From positions 38,748,555 to 38,812,554 of the forward strand of contig CM064653.1 in assembly GCA_032717465.1 (NCBI GenBank): 64,000 nt of DNA, in the 5' to 3' direction. Made by a program: the position numbers and the translations under genes. This document shows positions 41,700-52,199 of this stretch, piece after piece. Within the stretch, counting starts at the first letter, position 1, and each line of letters begins with the position of its first letter. The notes under the pieces were generated by a model that worked only from the letters and a program-made list of their open reading frames with translations, had not been told where the DNA came from and did no database searches. The stretch is from Coenobita brevimanus (taxonomy: Eukaryota; Arthropoda; Malacostraca; Decapoda; Coenobitidae).

Positions 41700-42130
41700 T
41701 CATCTATAATTAACAACAGCCTCGATTTAACGGCATCTAAAAACTGAATGAACACTATCTGATATTACTGTATATTGCTGTAATTATTCTAAGCTATAGC
41801 TTACATCACCACACTACATCCCACGTAATACTGAAAATAGGGCTGTGATGATGATGATTATGATGATGATGATGATGGTGGTGGTGGTAGTGTAGTGGTG
41901 GTGGTTGTGATGATGGATGTGGTCAGTGATGAGGAACACCCTGCCACTAACTACTTCCTCCGATAACTACCTCCCTCGTTAACCAGCCCCCACGGGACGT
42001 TACCTATTGACAGTACCCGAGCCTCCCTCTCACCTAAGAACACCCTCTCCTTAATGGTATGTTGACTAGAGTGTTATTGGACACTAACTTATACACATAT
42101 CCTCACATAATTCAAAACACGGCACTCAAG
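41700..42130 (+). repeat. Module M copy 3
   Basis: Order: AACAACAGCCTCGATTTAAC, GAATGAACACTATCTGATAT, GATGAT then GGTGGT arrays (41840-41910), GAACACCCTGCCACTAACTA, CCTCGTTAAC, ATTGACAGTACCCGAGCCTC, CTCTCCTTAATGGTATG, then GACACTAACTTATAC, the start of a further partial module. Confidence 0.65.
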
Positions 42131-42855
42131 CTATAAAATACGCTAATTCATGCCCTATTTACCCTATTTCTTTTGTACCATCGCTCATTGACATCCAGCT
42201 ATAGAGAAGAAAATAAACATACAATCCCTCAAACTTATGATACATGGAAAGACCACTAGGCTCAACTGGTACCATATTTATTCTTTTCTAGAAAATATTA
42301 TTCGTTCGTTAGTGACATTAACAGAGTACGGTACCTGCACACTAATCCCCTTTACTCTTTTATAATTTCATACAAAACTTTCACTAACCTGTTTACTGTT
42401 TCATACTCACAAAACCTTCCCACAAATTTCCACCTCGCTCTTGCTCACCCTTCTCATACTTCTCACATCTACTTCCACAAATTACTCCAATAACGACCAC
42501 ATTTCACCACGAAAATAAGTAAATAAAAAAAATAAATAACACTTTGGGTCTCCCGCTCCTCCGTCTCCCACCTGCCTCCACTAATTAAACCATTAATTGT
42601 AAAACTATACCTCGCTCTCGGTCTTCATCTCCTCATTTGTTTTTTTGTTTACATCAACATCAGTCAAAAAAACTAATTAGGCATACCATGGACAAACATT
42701 TAACTACTTACCTGGAAATACATCAATTAAAACCTCTACATTTTTTTTTTTTCTGTGAGCGATGTTTTTGAGTTAAGTAAATCCGTCAGGCAACAGCAAG
42801 AAGGATATACCACTTTTATGTGAAACAAAGAACCTGGGCCTTCAATCCAGCAAAA
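42131..42855. other. AT-rich spacer
   Basis: No gene, RNA or repeat recognised. Confidence 0.5.
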
Positions 42856-42860
42856 TCTGC

Positions 42861-42861
<1 letters not shown>

Positions 42862-42905
<44 letters not shown>

Positions 42906-43035
42906 TGATTGGCTTACAAAACGCTCCTCAAACGAAATCTCTCCAGGAATAGGGTCGCCTGAACCCATAAGAATATATATCGCCTGAAAACCGTTCGAAA
43001 AATATCTCAAGACAATAACATTCCTAGGTAGGGCA

Positions 43036-43079
<44 letters not shown>

Positions 43080-43091
43080 TAATAATAATAA
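42862..43091. repeat. (GA)n and (AAT)n microsatellites
   Basis: GA run at 42862-42906 and AAT run at 43041-43091. Ordinary sequence between them. Confidence 0.95.
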
Positions 43092-43189
43092 CCTGTAAAT
43101 GCTAACCAACGCAGAACGCAAATTTCAGCCTGCAGTCTACTGGGTTCACATTAGCCTGGGGTCACAATAACAAGCCATCATCGTACTGA

Positions 43190-43445
43190 GAGGGTCCACC
43201 AAAGATTCCAGTAATTCCAGTACGAGGGAGAAGTACTGGAGATAGAGGTCGCTGGAATATTGATCTTTCCCTCTTTTATCTTTCTCCTAACCCCTTCAGT
43301 CAAAAGGCGTATTCTGTATCTTTCCATACCTCCAGACGATTCGACGCAGCTGAGGATACACAAATTACGAACTGGACGATTTAGTGACGGATTCTACCTT
43401 GAAAAAATCGTCTGGAGGTAGTAATAATAAACTAGGAGACATAAC
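43190..43445. repeat. PAL-A copy with GGGAGGAATATCG-type leader
   Basis: CTAACCCCTTCAGTC (43288) begins the palindrome. CCTCCAGACGATTCGACGCA (about 43330) pairs with AAAAATCGTCTGGAGGTAGT (about 43404). The 43190-43288 leader (GATTCCAGTA, GGGAGAAGTACTGG, GGAATATTGATCTTT) resembles the degenerate repeat at 44715-45115, which often precedes PAL-A here. Confidence 0.82.
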
Positions 43446-43520
43446 ACTATAATAAAAAAAAAAAACTATAGGATAAATATATTTCAATGTGTGGGAGTGT
43501 TTCGAACATTTAAGTCACTG

Positions 43521-43524
<4 letters not shown>

Positions 43525-43567
<43 letters not shown>
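43525..43567. repeat. (CT)n microsatellite
   Basis: Perfect CT array of about 43 bp. Confidence 0.97.
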
Positions 43568-43569
<2 letters not shown>

Positions 43570-43690
43570 ATTATCATACGAGACCTCCTCTATCAGCTCA
43601 ACCACATCGTCTGTTAGGTGAAAAAATATAGCTGTAAAAAAATCCCCAATCTAACGAAGGGATTAATGATGACTGGTTCTAATACCATCT

Positions 43691-43890
43691 CGTTAGTTAA
43701 GGAAGCTCCCTAACACCTCTTCCTAATCGATTTATTTTGCTTATTACACATTACCATCGTATTTTGTGTTGCTTAAATCATTCTTAAATTTACATTCTCT
43801 CCATAAGTTACGTACAAATTGATATTAACCTGCCGAATCAAAAAATAAATCGCTGAGGAAGAGGGGTTAGGGACCTTACTGAACGAGATT
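43691..43890. repeat. FB-B copy 2
   Basis: Left arm GTTAAGGAAGCTCCCTAACA with CCTCTTCCTAATCGATTTAT. Right arm AATAAATCGCTGAGGAAGAG with GGGTTAGGGACC. About 200 bp. Confidence 0.8.
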
Positions 43891-43918
43891 GCGAAAGGAT
43901 TTCGACTCCTATGCACGT

Positions 43919-44120
43919 CGCTAAAGAAGGCTCCCTAACACCTCTTCCTTAGCTATTTATTTTTGGATACAGCCGGTTAATATATATTTGTATGTTGCTT
44001 ATGAAGTGTATGGTGATATCAGAATGATTTAAATAATACAGTTGAGGATAGTAAAGTGTAATAAGTACAATTAATCGCTTAGGAAAAGGTGTTAGAGAAC
44101 TGCCTTAACCGACGAGCACA
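43919..44120. repeat. FB-B copy 3
   Basis: Left arm AAGGCTCCCTAACACCTCTT with CCTTAGCTATTTATTTTTGG. Right arm AATTAATCGCTTAGGAAAAG then GTGTTAGAGAACTGCCTTAA. It lies only about 30 bp after copy 2. Confidence 0.8.
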
Positions 44121-44139
44121 CAAGCCTCAGAGTCACAGT

Positions 44140-44215
44140 CAAGCTATGCCAAACGATTTTACGGCTTTGAGGATATCTTTCAGGATATTTTTTTTTACCC
44201 ATTTATTTTTCCTTC
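44140..44215 (+). repeat. PAL-A fragment
   Basis: AAGCTATGCCAAACGATTTTAC followed by GGCTTTGAGGATATC keeps one arm of the PAL-A core with two substitutions. Confidence 0.45.
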
Positions 44216-44257
44216 CTCCGTTGTTATAAAAAAAAAAAAAAAAAAAAAAAAGTGTCA

Positions 44258-44440
44258 TCGCAGGCTCCGTAGCACTTTTTTCTAACCGATTTATTCCGCA
44301 CATTACATTTCAGAAACCTCCCGTGAGTTACTGACGCAAACCATGTTGTTATTAAAACTAAATAAATAACCTTCAGGAAAATATTAACGATTGGTATGTT
44401 AAATAAATTGCCAAGGAAGATGTGTTAGATTGCCACGCCA
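44258..44440. repeat. FB-B copy 4, diverged
   Basis: Left arm CAGGCTCCGTAGCACTTTTT with CTAACCGATTTATTCCGC. Right arm TAAATAAATTGCCAAGGAAG with ATGTGTTAGATTGCC. It is preceded by an A run of about 23 (44229-44251). Confidence 0.7.
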
Positions 44441-44539
44441 CTAAATACAAAAAGAAGATGCTAATGAAAGACCGGGGAGGGGGGGGTTGGAGGACCTCAA
44501 ATCTGGGTCACTGGGATAGGTTATCGATCTCCGTCTCTT

Positions 44540-44690
44540 AACCCTTTTCAATCACTCTCTTAATGGCGGGAGAGACAGAGAAATATCGTGACTATCGCTC
44601 ATCAGGGCTTCTCCTACTCGGCCAAGTTTTATATTCATGCTACCGTCAGATGATTTTACACTTATACCGGTACAGTGATGTAATTTATCA
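44540..44690 (+). repeat. PAL-A copy
   Basis: TCTTAACCCTTTTCAATCAC at the left, GGGCTTCTCCTAC inside, then CTACCGTCAGATGATTTTAC (about 44639). Confidence 0.65.
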
Positions 44691-44714
44691 ACCCGGCTCC
44701 ACGTTACCTGAAGA

Positions 44715-45115
44715 TTAGGATGTTAGGGAGGAGTATGGTAGATTTCTGTTTCTTAAAATATTGATTACAGCTAAACATTCCAATCGACGGGAGGAATATC
44801 GCAAATTTCAGCCTCTAGAATACTGATATTAACTAAAGATTCTAATGTATACGAGCAGTATGGCAAATTTAGGGACACTCTAAGACGCAACCATTTTCCC
44901 AACGTTTGACGAATATATGGATGAAAAATCGAACCACTTGAAACACGCACTAGTTGAGGAGAGATAACGTTTCATTGTATTTCGCCAGGTGTACATTTTC
45001 TTAGGATGGAACTGGAAGGATAGTTGTGGATTTGAATGTACCTAGAATACTGATATTAACTTAAAATTCTAATGTATGGGAGGAATATCGCATATTTAGG
45101 GTCCCTAGACTACTG
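44715..45115 (+). repeat. Degenerate GGGAGGAATATCGCA repeat
   Basis: Variants of AAGATTCTAATGTATGGGAG, GAATATCGCAAATTTAGG and CTAGAATACTGATATTAAC occur at about 44715, 44780, 44840 and 45030-45110. The unit is about 60-70 bp and decayed. Related sequence precedes PAL-A copies at 43190, 44480 and 45730. Confidence 0.6.
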
Positions 45116-45729
45116 ACCTTTGTCCTTTTCCTCGCACGGATTAAATTTGGCGGCTGTCGCCAAGAAATGGCTCTAAAATATCATCATCCAGTGGGCCAAG
45201 ATTGTAATATGATGTTACAGGCATCCATCTGAAACTGGGCACCAGGAGCAAGCTTATTAATATTGTTACCTATTTTGGCATTTCAACGATATAAGTAGAT
45301 TAGCCGTAGCATTAATAATTCCAAAAATAACCAATTTTTGGCGTTCAATTTTTTTTTTTTTTACTGGGGGGGGGGGGATGTGACAATATTTTGGCAAATT
45401 TTGGGAAATGCCATCTAAACATGTATTACTTTTCCATGAGGCTTCCAATGATGTGCGAAGGTCCACTGTTGCTTCCATAGAGTCCAAGATAACACAGTTT
45501 TGGCATTCAGGCTGGCATAAGGGGGACTCTTTTCAGCAATGTGGTGGTGAATTTGGCGAAAAGCTACTTAATACCATTAACAACTTCAAAAACGTTCCAA
45601 CAATGTGTGTTGGTCTTTTAATGCTGAGTGATATGGCCGTCCACACATGTCTCCTTGTACTCCCTCAGTCGCTTCGTTCGCTCGCTCAATCATCAGAATC
45701 CGTCAAGAATCCCACGCGAAGGGAAGGAT
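45116..45729. other. Unassigned sequence with a T/G homopolymer
   Basis: Contains T(14)/G(13)-type runs near 45349-45378. A 165-codon plus-strand frame starts at 45408, but its C-terminal part reads through PAL-A sequence (45850-45905), so it is not a host gene. The upstream 100 codons have balanced composition but no recognised domain. Confidence 0.45.
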
Positions 45730-45925
45730 TATCGCAAAACTGGGTCAGTGGGAGGGGTATCGATCTGCCCCTAAATCTTTCTCTTAACGACAGGATGGCC
45801 AATGTCGTGACTAAATCGCATCAGGACTCCCCTTTATTGCAACTTAACCCCGCTGCCACCAGACCTATATATAAGCTGAACAAAACCGTCTGGAGGCAGC
45901 AATAATATGAACCGTATTTACTATA
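45730..45925 (-). repeat. PAL-A copy
   Basis: AATGTCGTGACTAAATCGCA and GACTCCCCTTTATTGCAACT precede CCACCAGACCTATATATAAG and the inverted core AGCTGAACAAAACCGTCTGG (about 45873). Confidence 0.72.
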
Positions 45926-45949
45926 GGCTACATAAAGGACGGTCCACGG

Positions 45950-46115
45950 CGTATGGAAATGATGGAGGGGATAAAGGAGGAATTTCGTGACTTAATCCTG
46001 TTACGACTTCTCTTGCTGCAACTAACTTCATTCCATCCTACCGTCCCAGTTGCATAAAATCGTCTGATATTAGCAAGAACAATTTTAAGATTCTCATGGG
46101 CTAACGGGGTTAAAG
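45950..46115 (-). repeat. PAL-A copy ending in GGGGTTAA
   Basis: TTCGTGACTTAATCCTG, CTTCTCTTGCTGCAACT, then CATAAAATCGTCTGATATTA (about 46054), and a right end CTAACGGGGTTAAAGG, that is GGGG then TTAA. Confidence 0.75.
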
Positions 46116-46179
46116 GCCACAAAAATATCACCAGCAAATTTCACTTGGACAACTCTTACTGCAACTCAATCCCATCATC

Positions 46180-46345
46180 CCCATGGCGTGTTTTTCGTTA
46201 TATTTTAGCAACCTCCACACGATTTTAGTCACATTTCGAGAGATCTTTTATGCTAAAGCGGTATATGAAGATTATATTGTCCAGTATGAAAATTATCTAA
46301 ACTGAATAAAATCGTCTGATGCTAGGAAAAATACTGTTAAAAAAA
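46180..46345. repeat. PAL-A copy, both arms
   Basis: ACCTCCACACGATTTTAGTC (about 46209) and inverted AAACTGAATAAAATCGTCTG (about 46299), joined through TTTCGAGAGATC and TAAAGCGG. Confidence 0.8.
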
Positions 46346-46425
46346 ATCATCTGTCTGAAGCGGCTAACCTCGCCACTCCCATAAGTCTGAGCTGAAGAAA
46401 ATCGTCTGGTGGTAATAAATAAATA

Positions 46426-46498
<73 letters not shown>

Positions 46499-46515
46499 TC
46501 GTTCCTGGGGGGTTA
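46346..46515 (-). repeat. PAL-A copy containing an (AT)n array
   Basis: GAGCTGAAGAAAATCGTCTG (about 46389) then GTGGTAATAAATAAATAAAT, an AT array (46433-46496), and a GGGGGGTTAATG end. The microsatellite lies inside the element. Confidence 0.78.
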
Positions 46516-46570
46516 ATGTAATGAAGGTCGGAGGAATGACGTGACTAAGGCCCGCTATAGCTATGTAGTT

Positions 46571-46725
46571 GGCATCGGTCTTCGTAACACTTCTTCCTCG
46601 GCGATTTATTTTTGCAAATTAAACCTCAATATCGTCTTGCATGTAACTGATGGAAACTATGTCGCTGTTACAACTTTACTGATAACACACAAGAGAATGA
46701 TGACTTGTGCAAAATAAATCTCACA
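46571..46725. repeat. FB-B copy 5, partial
   Basis: TCTTCGTAACACTTCTTCCT with GGCGATTTATTTTTGC is the left arm. The right arm is largely lost (GCAAAATAAATCTCACAG). Confidence 0.6.
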
Positions 46726-46759
46726 GAAACAGGTGCAATGAAGCCCCACATACGGTACC

Positions 46760-46885
46760 GCTTATAATACGGTCATGAATCCCATCACCACTTCCCTTAC
46801 TCCACCTTATCTTTACCGCTATCAACCACCTAAGCTGAATCAAATCGTCTGGTGATGGCAAGAATATTGCAGGGGACATTCTAGG
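46760..46885 (-). repeat. PAL-A copy
   Basis: CCTAAGCTGAATCAAATCGT (about 46827) then CTGGTGATGGCAAGAATATT. This is the best-preserved right outer segment of the family. Confidence 0.72.
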
Positions 46886-46954
46886 GCAGTGGTTCACAAC
46901 TCGGGGCACGCGTGAGCAGTTTCCAAGGGGGGGGGGGTGAGGACTCCGAGATAA

Positions 46955-47091
<137 letters not shown>

Positions 47092-47544
47092 CATGAACTA
47101 TATATTTACTTCATGATCTGTCTGTTTCAGATTTCAAAGCAAATTTATTTTGCGTTCACCTCCCTAATCCCGTCGTTTCGAGAGAAAATTAAAGATACCA
47201 TTAAGTCTCATTTTGCAAGACAGACCAAACCCCAGTTAAAATATACAAGTCCCTCCCCTCCCCCCCATTCCTTATCCCTCAATGAGAGGGATAATGAATT
47301 GCAGATGGGCTAATGCAGCCTGCATTCAACAGGATTAAAGTCCACTTGAACGTGAGGCGAAGTTAATAATAATTCTGGAATAAGTTTTCAGTCAGATGAT
47401 GGCAGGAACAGGGAAGGGGGGAGGGGTGCACGCGGATATGATGATCAAGTCGCGTGAATATATGAACCAGGGCTAGGGGGGGGGGGACCCCATGAAAAGG
47501 TTGAGATCCGCTGTTCTTGGGCTTTCGTGGTTAATGGAAATTCT

Positions 47545-47640
47545 GAGAAATGTCGAAACTAAAGCTCACTGAGACCTAAATTAATCACATCCTGCAACAT
47601 AAGCTGAATAAAATCGTCTGAGTTTCAATAATATAATACT
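47545..47640 (-). repeat. PAL-A copy
   Basis: AATGTCGAAACTAAAGCTCA as in the copies at 45800 and 45975, then ATAAGCTGAATAAAATCGTC (about 47601), a perfect inverted core. Confidence 0.72.
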
Positions 47641-47754
47641 CCTCTCTCTCTCTCTCTCCTCCGGGTAACTCATGAAGAAGTTCTTTCTGAGAGTGCGTTA
47701 CAGATGAAAGTTAAATTATAAATAAAAAAGGAACTGAAAGGATCGTTTGAGACA

Positions 47755-48025
47755 ATTTTAACCCTGGCAGCTATAATTTCTCTCAGCTGAACCATGTCCT
47801 CTAATAACAGTCTGAATAAAATAACAAAGAGAGTCCAAACGCTACCAGCGGGGGGTTTGGGTGTTGCAACACTTAACTTCTTCACCTGGCAGAAGTAATT
47901 AAATTTTATTATATCTCCAGGCTTTTTTTTCCAGCTTAAGGGAGCGGCCAAGCATATCTGATCACTCTAAGTTTGAATAGTCCCTCCTAAACTGAATAAA
48001 ATCATTTGGTGGTATGAAGAATAAT
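47755..48025. repeat. PAL-A copies, degraded
   Basis: TTTAACCCTGGCAGC and CTCTCAGCTGAACCATGTCC at the left. At the right, TAAACTGAATAAAATCATTT then GGTGGTATGAAGAATAAT. Probably two overlapping fragments. Confidence 0.6.
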
Positions 48026-48775
48026 AAAAATACTATTAAAAATCCATAGGTCTACGGTGGTAAGAGTAAGGGACTGGACTCCTCCCCTTGTGGCAAAAAA
48101 CGATCGAGCAACAAAATGGAGACCTTTAACAGTCGCACCCACCCTAACTATATCCAACACACCAACACATCCCAAAAGGTCACTGTCTCTCAACATACGG
48201 TACATCCTAGACACGGCCCAGACGCACACCACACGAACCTTGCACACACCCCAGATGTACACCACACACACCCTACACACATCCCGACACATCATCAATA
48301 TCTTCCTCCTCCAATACACTCCCCGTAAGTGTGACGCTAATAAAACTCTACGCTTGCAACCTGTCACATTTCAGTATTAAAAAATCAACATATAACTCAG
48401 TGAGTGAGTGACGCAGTTAGAGACACACACTGACTATGTCCGTCCCTGTACTGTAGATGCGGCAAAAACCTCCACCCGCCTCTTGGGGGTTCGAACCAGT
48501 GCACATCCTCCGACCCTGACCCCAACAGGGGCCTCAAATCACTACCCTAACGAGATGAACTTTTCTTGCCCACTGTACCCGAACAACAGACTCAGTTTTC
48601 CCACTCCACTTGACTTTTTGTTCGATTTATGCCTAACTTTTATAAGGATCTCTCTCTCTCTCCCTCCATCCCTCTCTCCCTCTCTCTCTCTCAAACCAAA
48701 CATGGCCAGCACAAAGAAAACAATCGAACTCATAAAACAAATGGAGCCATAACAGAGTGCCTTTCGAAGCCCTTG
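48026..48775. other. Unassigned spacer
   Basis: CACACC-rich words at 48210-48300 and a CT run at 48648-48691. No gene recognised. The frames at 48002-48380 on both strands are not supported by any domain. Confidence 0.45.
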
Positions 48776-48779
48776 GAAC

Positions 48780-48837
48780 TGAGGACGACGGAGATGGAAT
48801 ATGGGAGAAGAAGAAGAAGGAGGGGGGGAGGGATGGA

Positions 48838-48908
<71 letters not shown>

Positions 48909-49190
48909 GACAGAGAGAGAGAGAGGGGGTGGAGAAAGGAATAGAGGAGGATGAGACTAGGGAGAAAGGATGTGGTAAAAGAATACAAGTGTAGTGAAGG
49001 CTAAGGAGAGGGGAAGGGAAGGGGAGCTAGAGGAAGAGGGGACAGGAATGGAAACATGAGAATGAAGAATGAAAAGAAGAGGAAAGGGGGAGTCAAAAGA
49101 AGATGGAAAGGGGAAAGGGAGGGGAGGGGAGGGAGAGGAGGGATGTGGGAAGGGGGAAGAGGGTAGCAAGAGAGGAGCACCATGAACATT
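48780..49190. repeat. Purine tract with (GA)n(GACA)n
   Basis: GA array at 48840-48871 passes into a GACA tetranucleotide array (48871-48908), followed by a GGGGAAGGGGA-rich purine tract ending in an A run near 49196-49212. Confidence 0.93.
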
Positions 49191-49307
49191 TTTACAAAAA
49201 AAAAAAAAAAAGGACATATATATATCCAACTTTAAACAAACCACGCACGGAAAAGACTCGGGCAGAAAGAAAATTTATCACTACAAAACCATTACAAAAA
49301 CAGTCAG

Positions 49308-49500
49308 AATGAGCAGTGGTTATCGAACTCTTCTCCCGATCTGCTGTGCCCTAAGACTTGGGTTCGAATCCGCTCGAGGCGGACATTTAAAGTGGATGCT
49401 GGTGGTATGTCATTTCAGATGCTGGTGTACGTGTTAGCATCCTGTCCACTCACACCAATGACATGACGCTTAAAATATCAGTGACCAATCAAACAATCGC
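49308..49500 (+). mobile_element. tRNA-headed SINE-like element, SINE-2 copy 1
   Basis: A-box-like CAGTGGTTATCG (about 49314) and an exact B-box GGTTCGAATCC (49361-49371) at tRNA spacing, followed by GGCGGACATTTAAAGTGG and GGTATGTCATTTCAGAT. The 57482 element shares the head layout and the GTATGTCCTTTCATAT-like block. The 3' end is uncertain. Confidence 0.6.
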
Positions 49501-49924
49501 CTAGTTATTCTCCGGAATCATTATTTTCTTTACATATCAGCTACACTTACGACATAACCCTCTTTTTTCTTTCTTCTTCTTCTTCTTTTACACGCTGGAT
49601 CAGTATCGAATGGATCGTTGTAATGTATGATGGTTCTAATATTCACAACAGGCATGGCTATCTATACACACAGTTTTGAGGGTTATGTCACCACCAGCCT
49701 AGTGTAAAGGAGAAAGAACAGACGCAATGAGGAGCTTGGCTGAGGTGCTCATCTCCCTAACTTAGGTCGCTGGGTTAGTAGCAAGTTAATCAAGCATTAT
49801 CCTGGGATACAAGGCTACTACATCATCCAGGTTACTAGTTACTTCAAAAAGTTACCCTAAGTGGCGTACCCATTATCCTACTGTATCAACCCACGAATGG
49901 TCGAACACTGGACGGAGTGATGCC

Positions 49925-50003
49925 AGCTGACATACGAGGATTCGCGCCCTGGCGCATTTGGGCCCGCAATTTAGAAGATAGAACGCCTGCCACTCGGCCA
50001 CCA
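49925..50003 (-). mobile_element. tRNA-like head on the minus strand
   Basis: Read on the minus strand it begins GGTGGCCGAGTGGCAGGCG, an excellent A box, and about 40 bases later has GGGCGCGAATCCTCG, a B box. The long space between the boxes recalls leucine- or serine-type tRNAs. No closed acceptor stem was found, so a SINE head or pseudo-tRNA is likelier than a functional tRNA. Confidence 0.5.
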
Positions 50004-50521
50004 CATCAACTGCCCTATATACATACACAAGCATCAAGTATATCCCAGCTAACACATGTAGATAAGGAGATTGAGCAGAACGAGCCTAACAAAAAGCCTA
50101 GACCTACACAACATCTAGGCATACAGATACTTCCACTTTCATTCCTCTACTACAGAAAAGAAAAAGTCTGAGAACAAGACGAATTATTACTAACAATATT
50201 AATAAACGAAGACTTTAAAAATTTAATTACGGCATACAATGAAATAATATAAACAGTATGAAAGCAAAGTAAAAAAACAGAAAAATAAATAAATAAAGTC
50301 AATACAATAACAACCAGTGGCCAATCGGCGGTCACAAACTGTTAATGCAGCCGACCTAATAACAATGCTTTTCTCTCAATCTAAAGGAAACTTCGTGTAG
50401 TTATAATTCTCCCATTCGTACTTCGCCAGCATGAGTAAAGGTTAATCCCGGCTACCACTCTCCCTCTGAGAAGATTCGGTCACGCAATGGTGGTCCTCAT
50501 AGGGAATGTTATAGTTACAAA

Positions 50522-50525
50522 ATCA

Positions 50526-50560
<35 letters not shown>
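50522..50560. repeat. (GA)n microsatellite
   Basis: About 34 bp of GA. Confidence 0.95.
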
Positions 50561-50562
<2 letters not shown>

Positions 50563-50594
50563 GATAGGCTAACTACTAATGAGAAACGAAATTT

Positions 50595-51590
50595 ACCTGT
50601 CACTAATTTTCTTAACACTTCCACCTCAACACCTAATCCCTCGCTAATCTCTAACAACCAATCACTAATCTCAATCAATCAACCACAATCTCACTATCCA
50701 CTCAAGGCCAATCATTAATTTCTAGTCTCACGCAGCTACAATCACCAACATCACACAATATCAATCACCAATCTCACGCAATTAAACTCACTAATCTCTC
50801 TCACACAACTAATCCTCACAAGCAAGCACTAATCTCTCAATCATTAGGCTCACAATCACTCACTAATTTCACATTCATAACCACTAATCTCACAACTAAT
50901 CCCTAATCCCACACACAATCACTAATCTCACAACTAATCACTAATCTCACAATAACCACTGATCCCTTACAAGCAATCACTAATCTCACTGAAACCACAA
51001 TAATTAGGCTAATATCTACCAAGTCACTAATCTCAACCACAGCCATAACTCGCTATCATCACTTATCTCATCGATAATCATTTGTCTCATCACAATCGCG
51101 AATCTCATCCACAAGCAATGATCCCAAAACAAACACTAATCTCATCCAGAACCATTAATCTCACTAGTCACTAATCTCATCCACAATCAGTCACTACCAT
51201 CACTAGCTTCATCCGCAAGCATCGATCTCACTAGTCGCTAATCTCATCCAGAACCATTAATCTCACTACAATCACTGATCTGATCCATAATCACTAGTTT
51301 CTCATAGCAATAAATAAATACTCACAACAATCACTACTATAATATACAATCATACATCTCACAATCACTGATCTCATCCACAATGATTAATATCACAACA
51401 ATCACTCAACCAAAACAACTAATCTCATCACCACAATCACTAATCTCATCCACAGTTATTCTCACAACCAAAATAACTCATCTCAACCACTCACTAATCT
51501 CACGGTAATCACAGATCCATCACCAATCCTCTTCATCACCATCCAATTACACTCACTTACCTCAATTATTAAATCTCACCAATCATCATC
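50595..51590 (+). repeat. Degenerate CACTAATCTCA array
   Basis: Words such as CACTAATCTCACAA, ATCACTAATCTCATCCACAA and AACCACTAATCTC recur every 10-30 bp for about 1 kb. Units are AT/C-rich and heavily diverged. Confidence 0.85.
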
Positions 51591-52100
51591 TCGCAATCTT
51601 CAATCCCTCACCACCACCACCACCACCACCACCATCTCCCAAATCCCTAACCATCATCCCAGTCTCCCCCCACCAATATCCAATCAATCAAACCACATCA
51701 CCCAACAATTATCTCTCACCAATTCCCAATCACCATCTCCCAATCCCTCTCCACCATCAATCACAGCCATACCACATCCCCAACAATTATATCTCATCAA
51801 TCTCCAGTCACCATCTTCCAGTCTCTCTCCACCTTCTTCCCATCACTACCCTACAAGTCTCTCCAACAATCACATCTCTCGTATCCCAAACCACCATTTT
51901 CCAATCTCTAATTACCAGTCCTCCCAATTCCTCAACTCGGTTCCAAATATCCAACCCTCCCAATACCTCAACTCAGTCCCAAATATCCAATCCTCCCAAT
52001 CTCTGTTCACCACTACTCGATTACAAAACCATAAACACCCAATTCTCACCAATCCCTAATCACCCAATCCCTCAGCACCACCATCCAAACGCTTACCCAT
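51591..52100 (+). repeat. Degenerate ACCATCTCCCAATC array
   Basis: Continues the previous array with a shifted consensus (CCAATCACCATCTCCCAATC), including (CAC)n at about 51609-51634 and a doubled CCTCAACTCRGTYCCAAATA at 51932 and 51966. Confidence 0.75.
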
Positions 52101-52199
52101 ATTGTTATCAGCAGCTACCAAGGGGAAGGCGAGATAGGGTCGAAGAACGGAAGCCCCTCTGATTAAAAACTTTATCAGTAGTACCGTGTCACAAGAGCT

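Noticed and set aside
45408..45905. 165-codon plus-strand frame with fairly balanced composition
   Set aside because: Its C-terminal third is PAL-A repeat sequence, and I recognise no domain in the rest.
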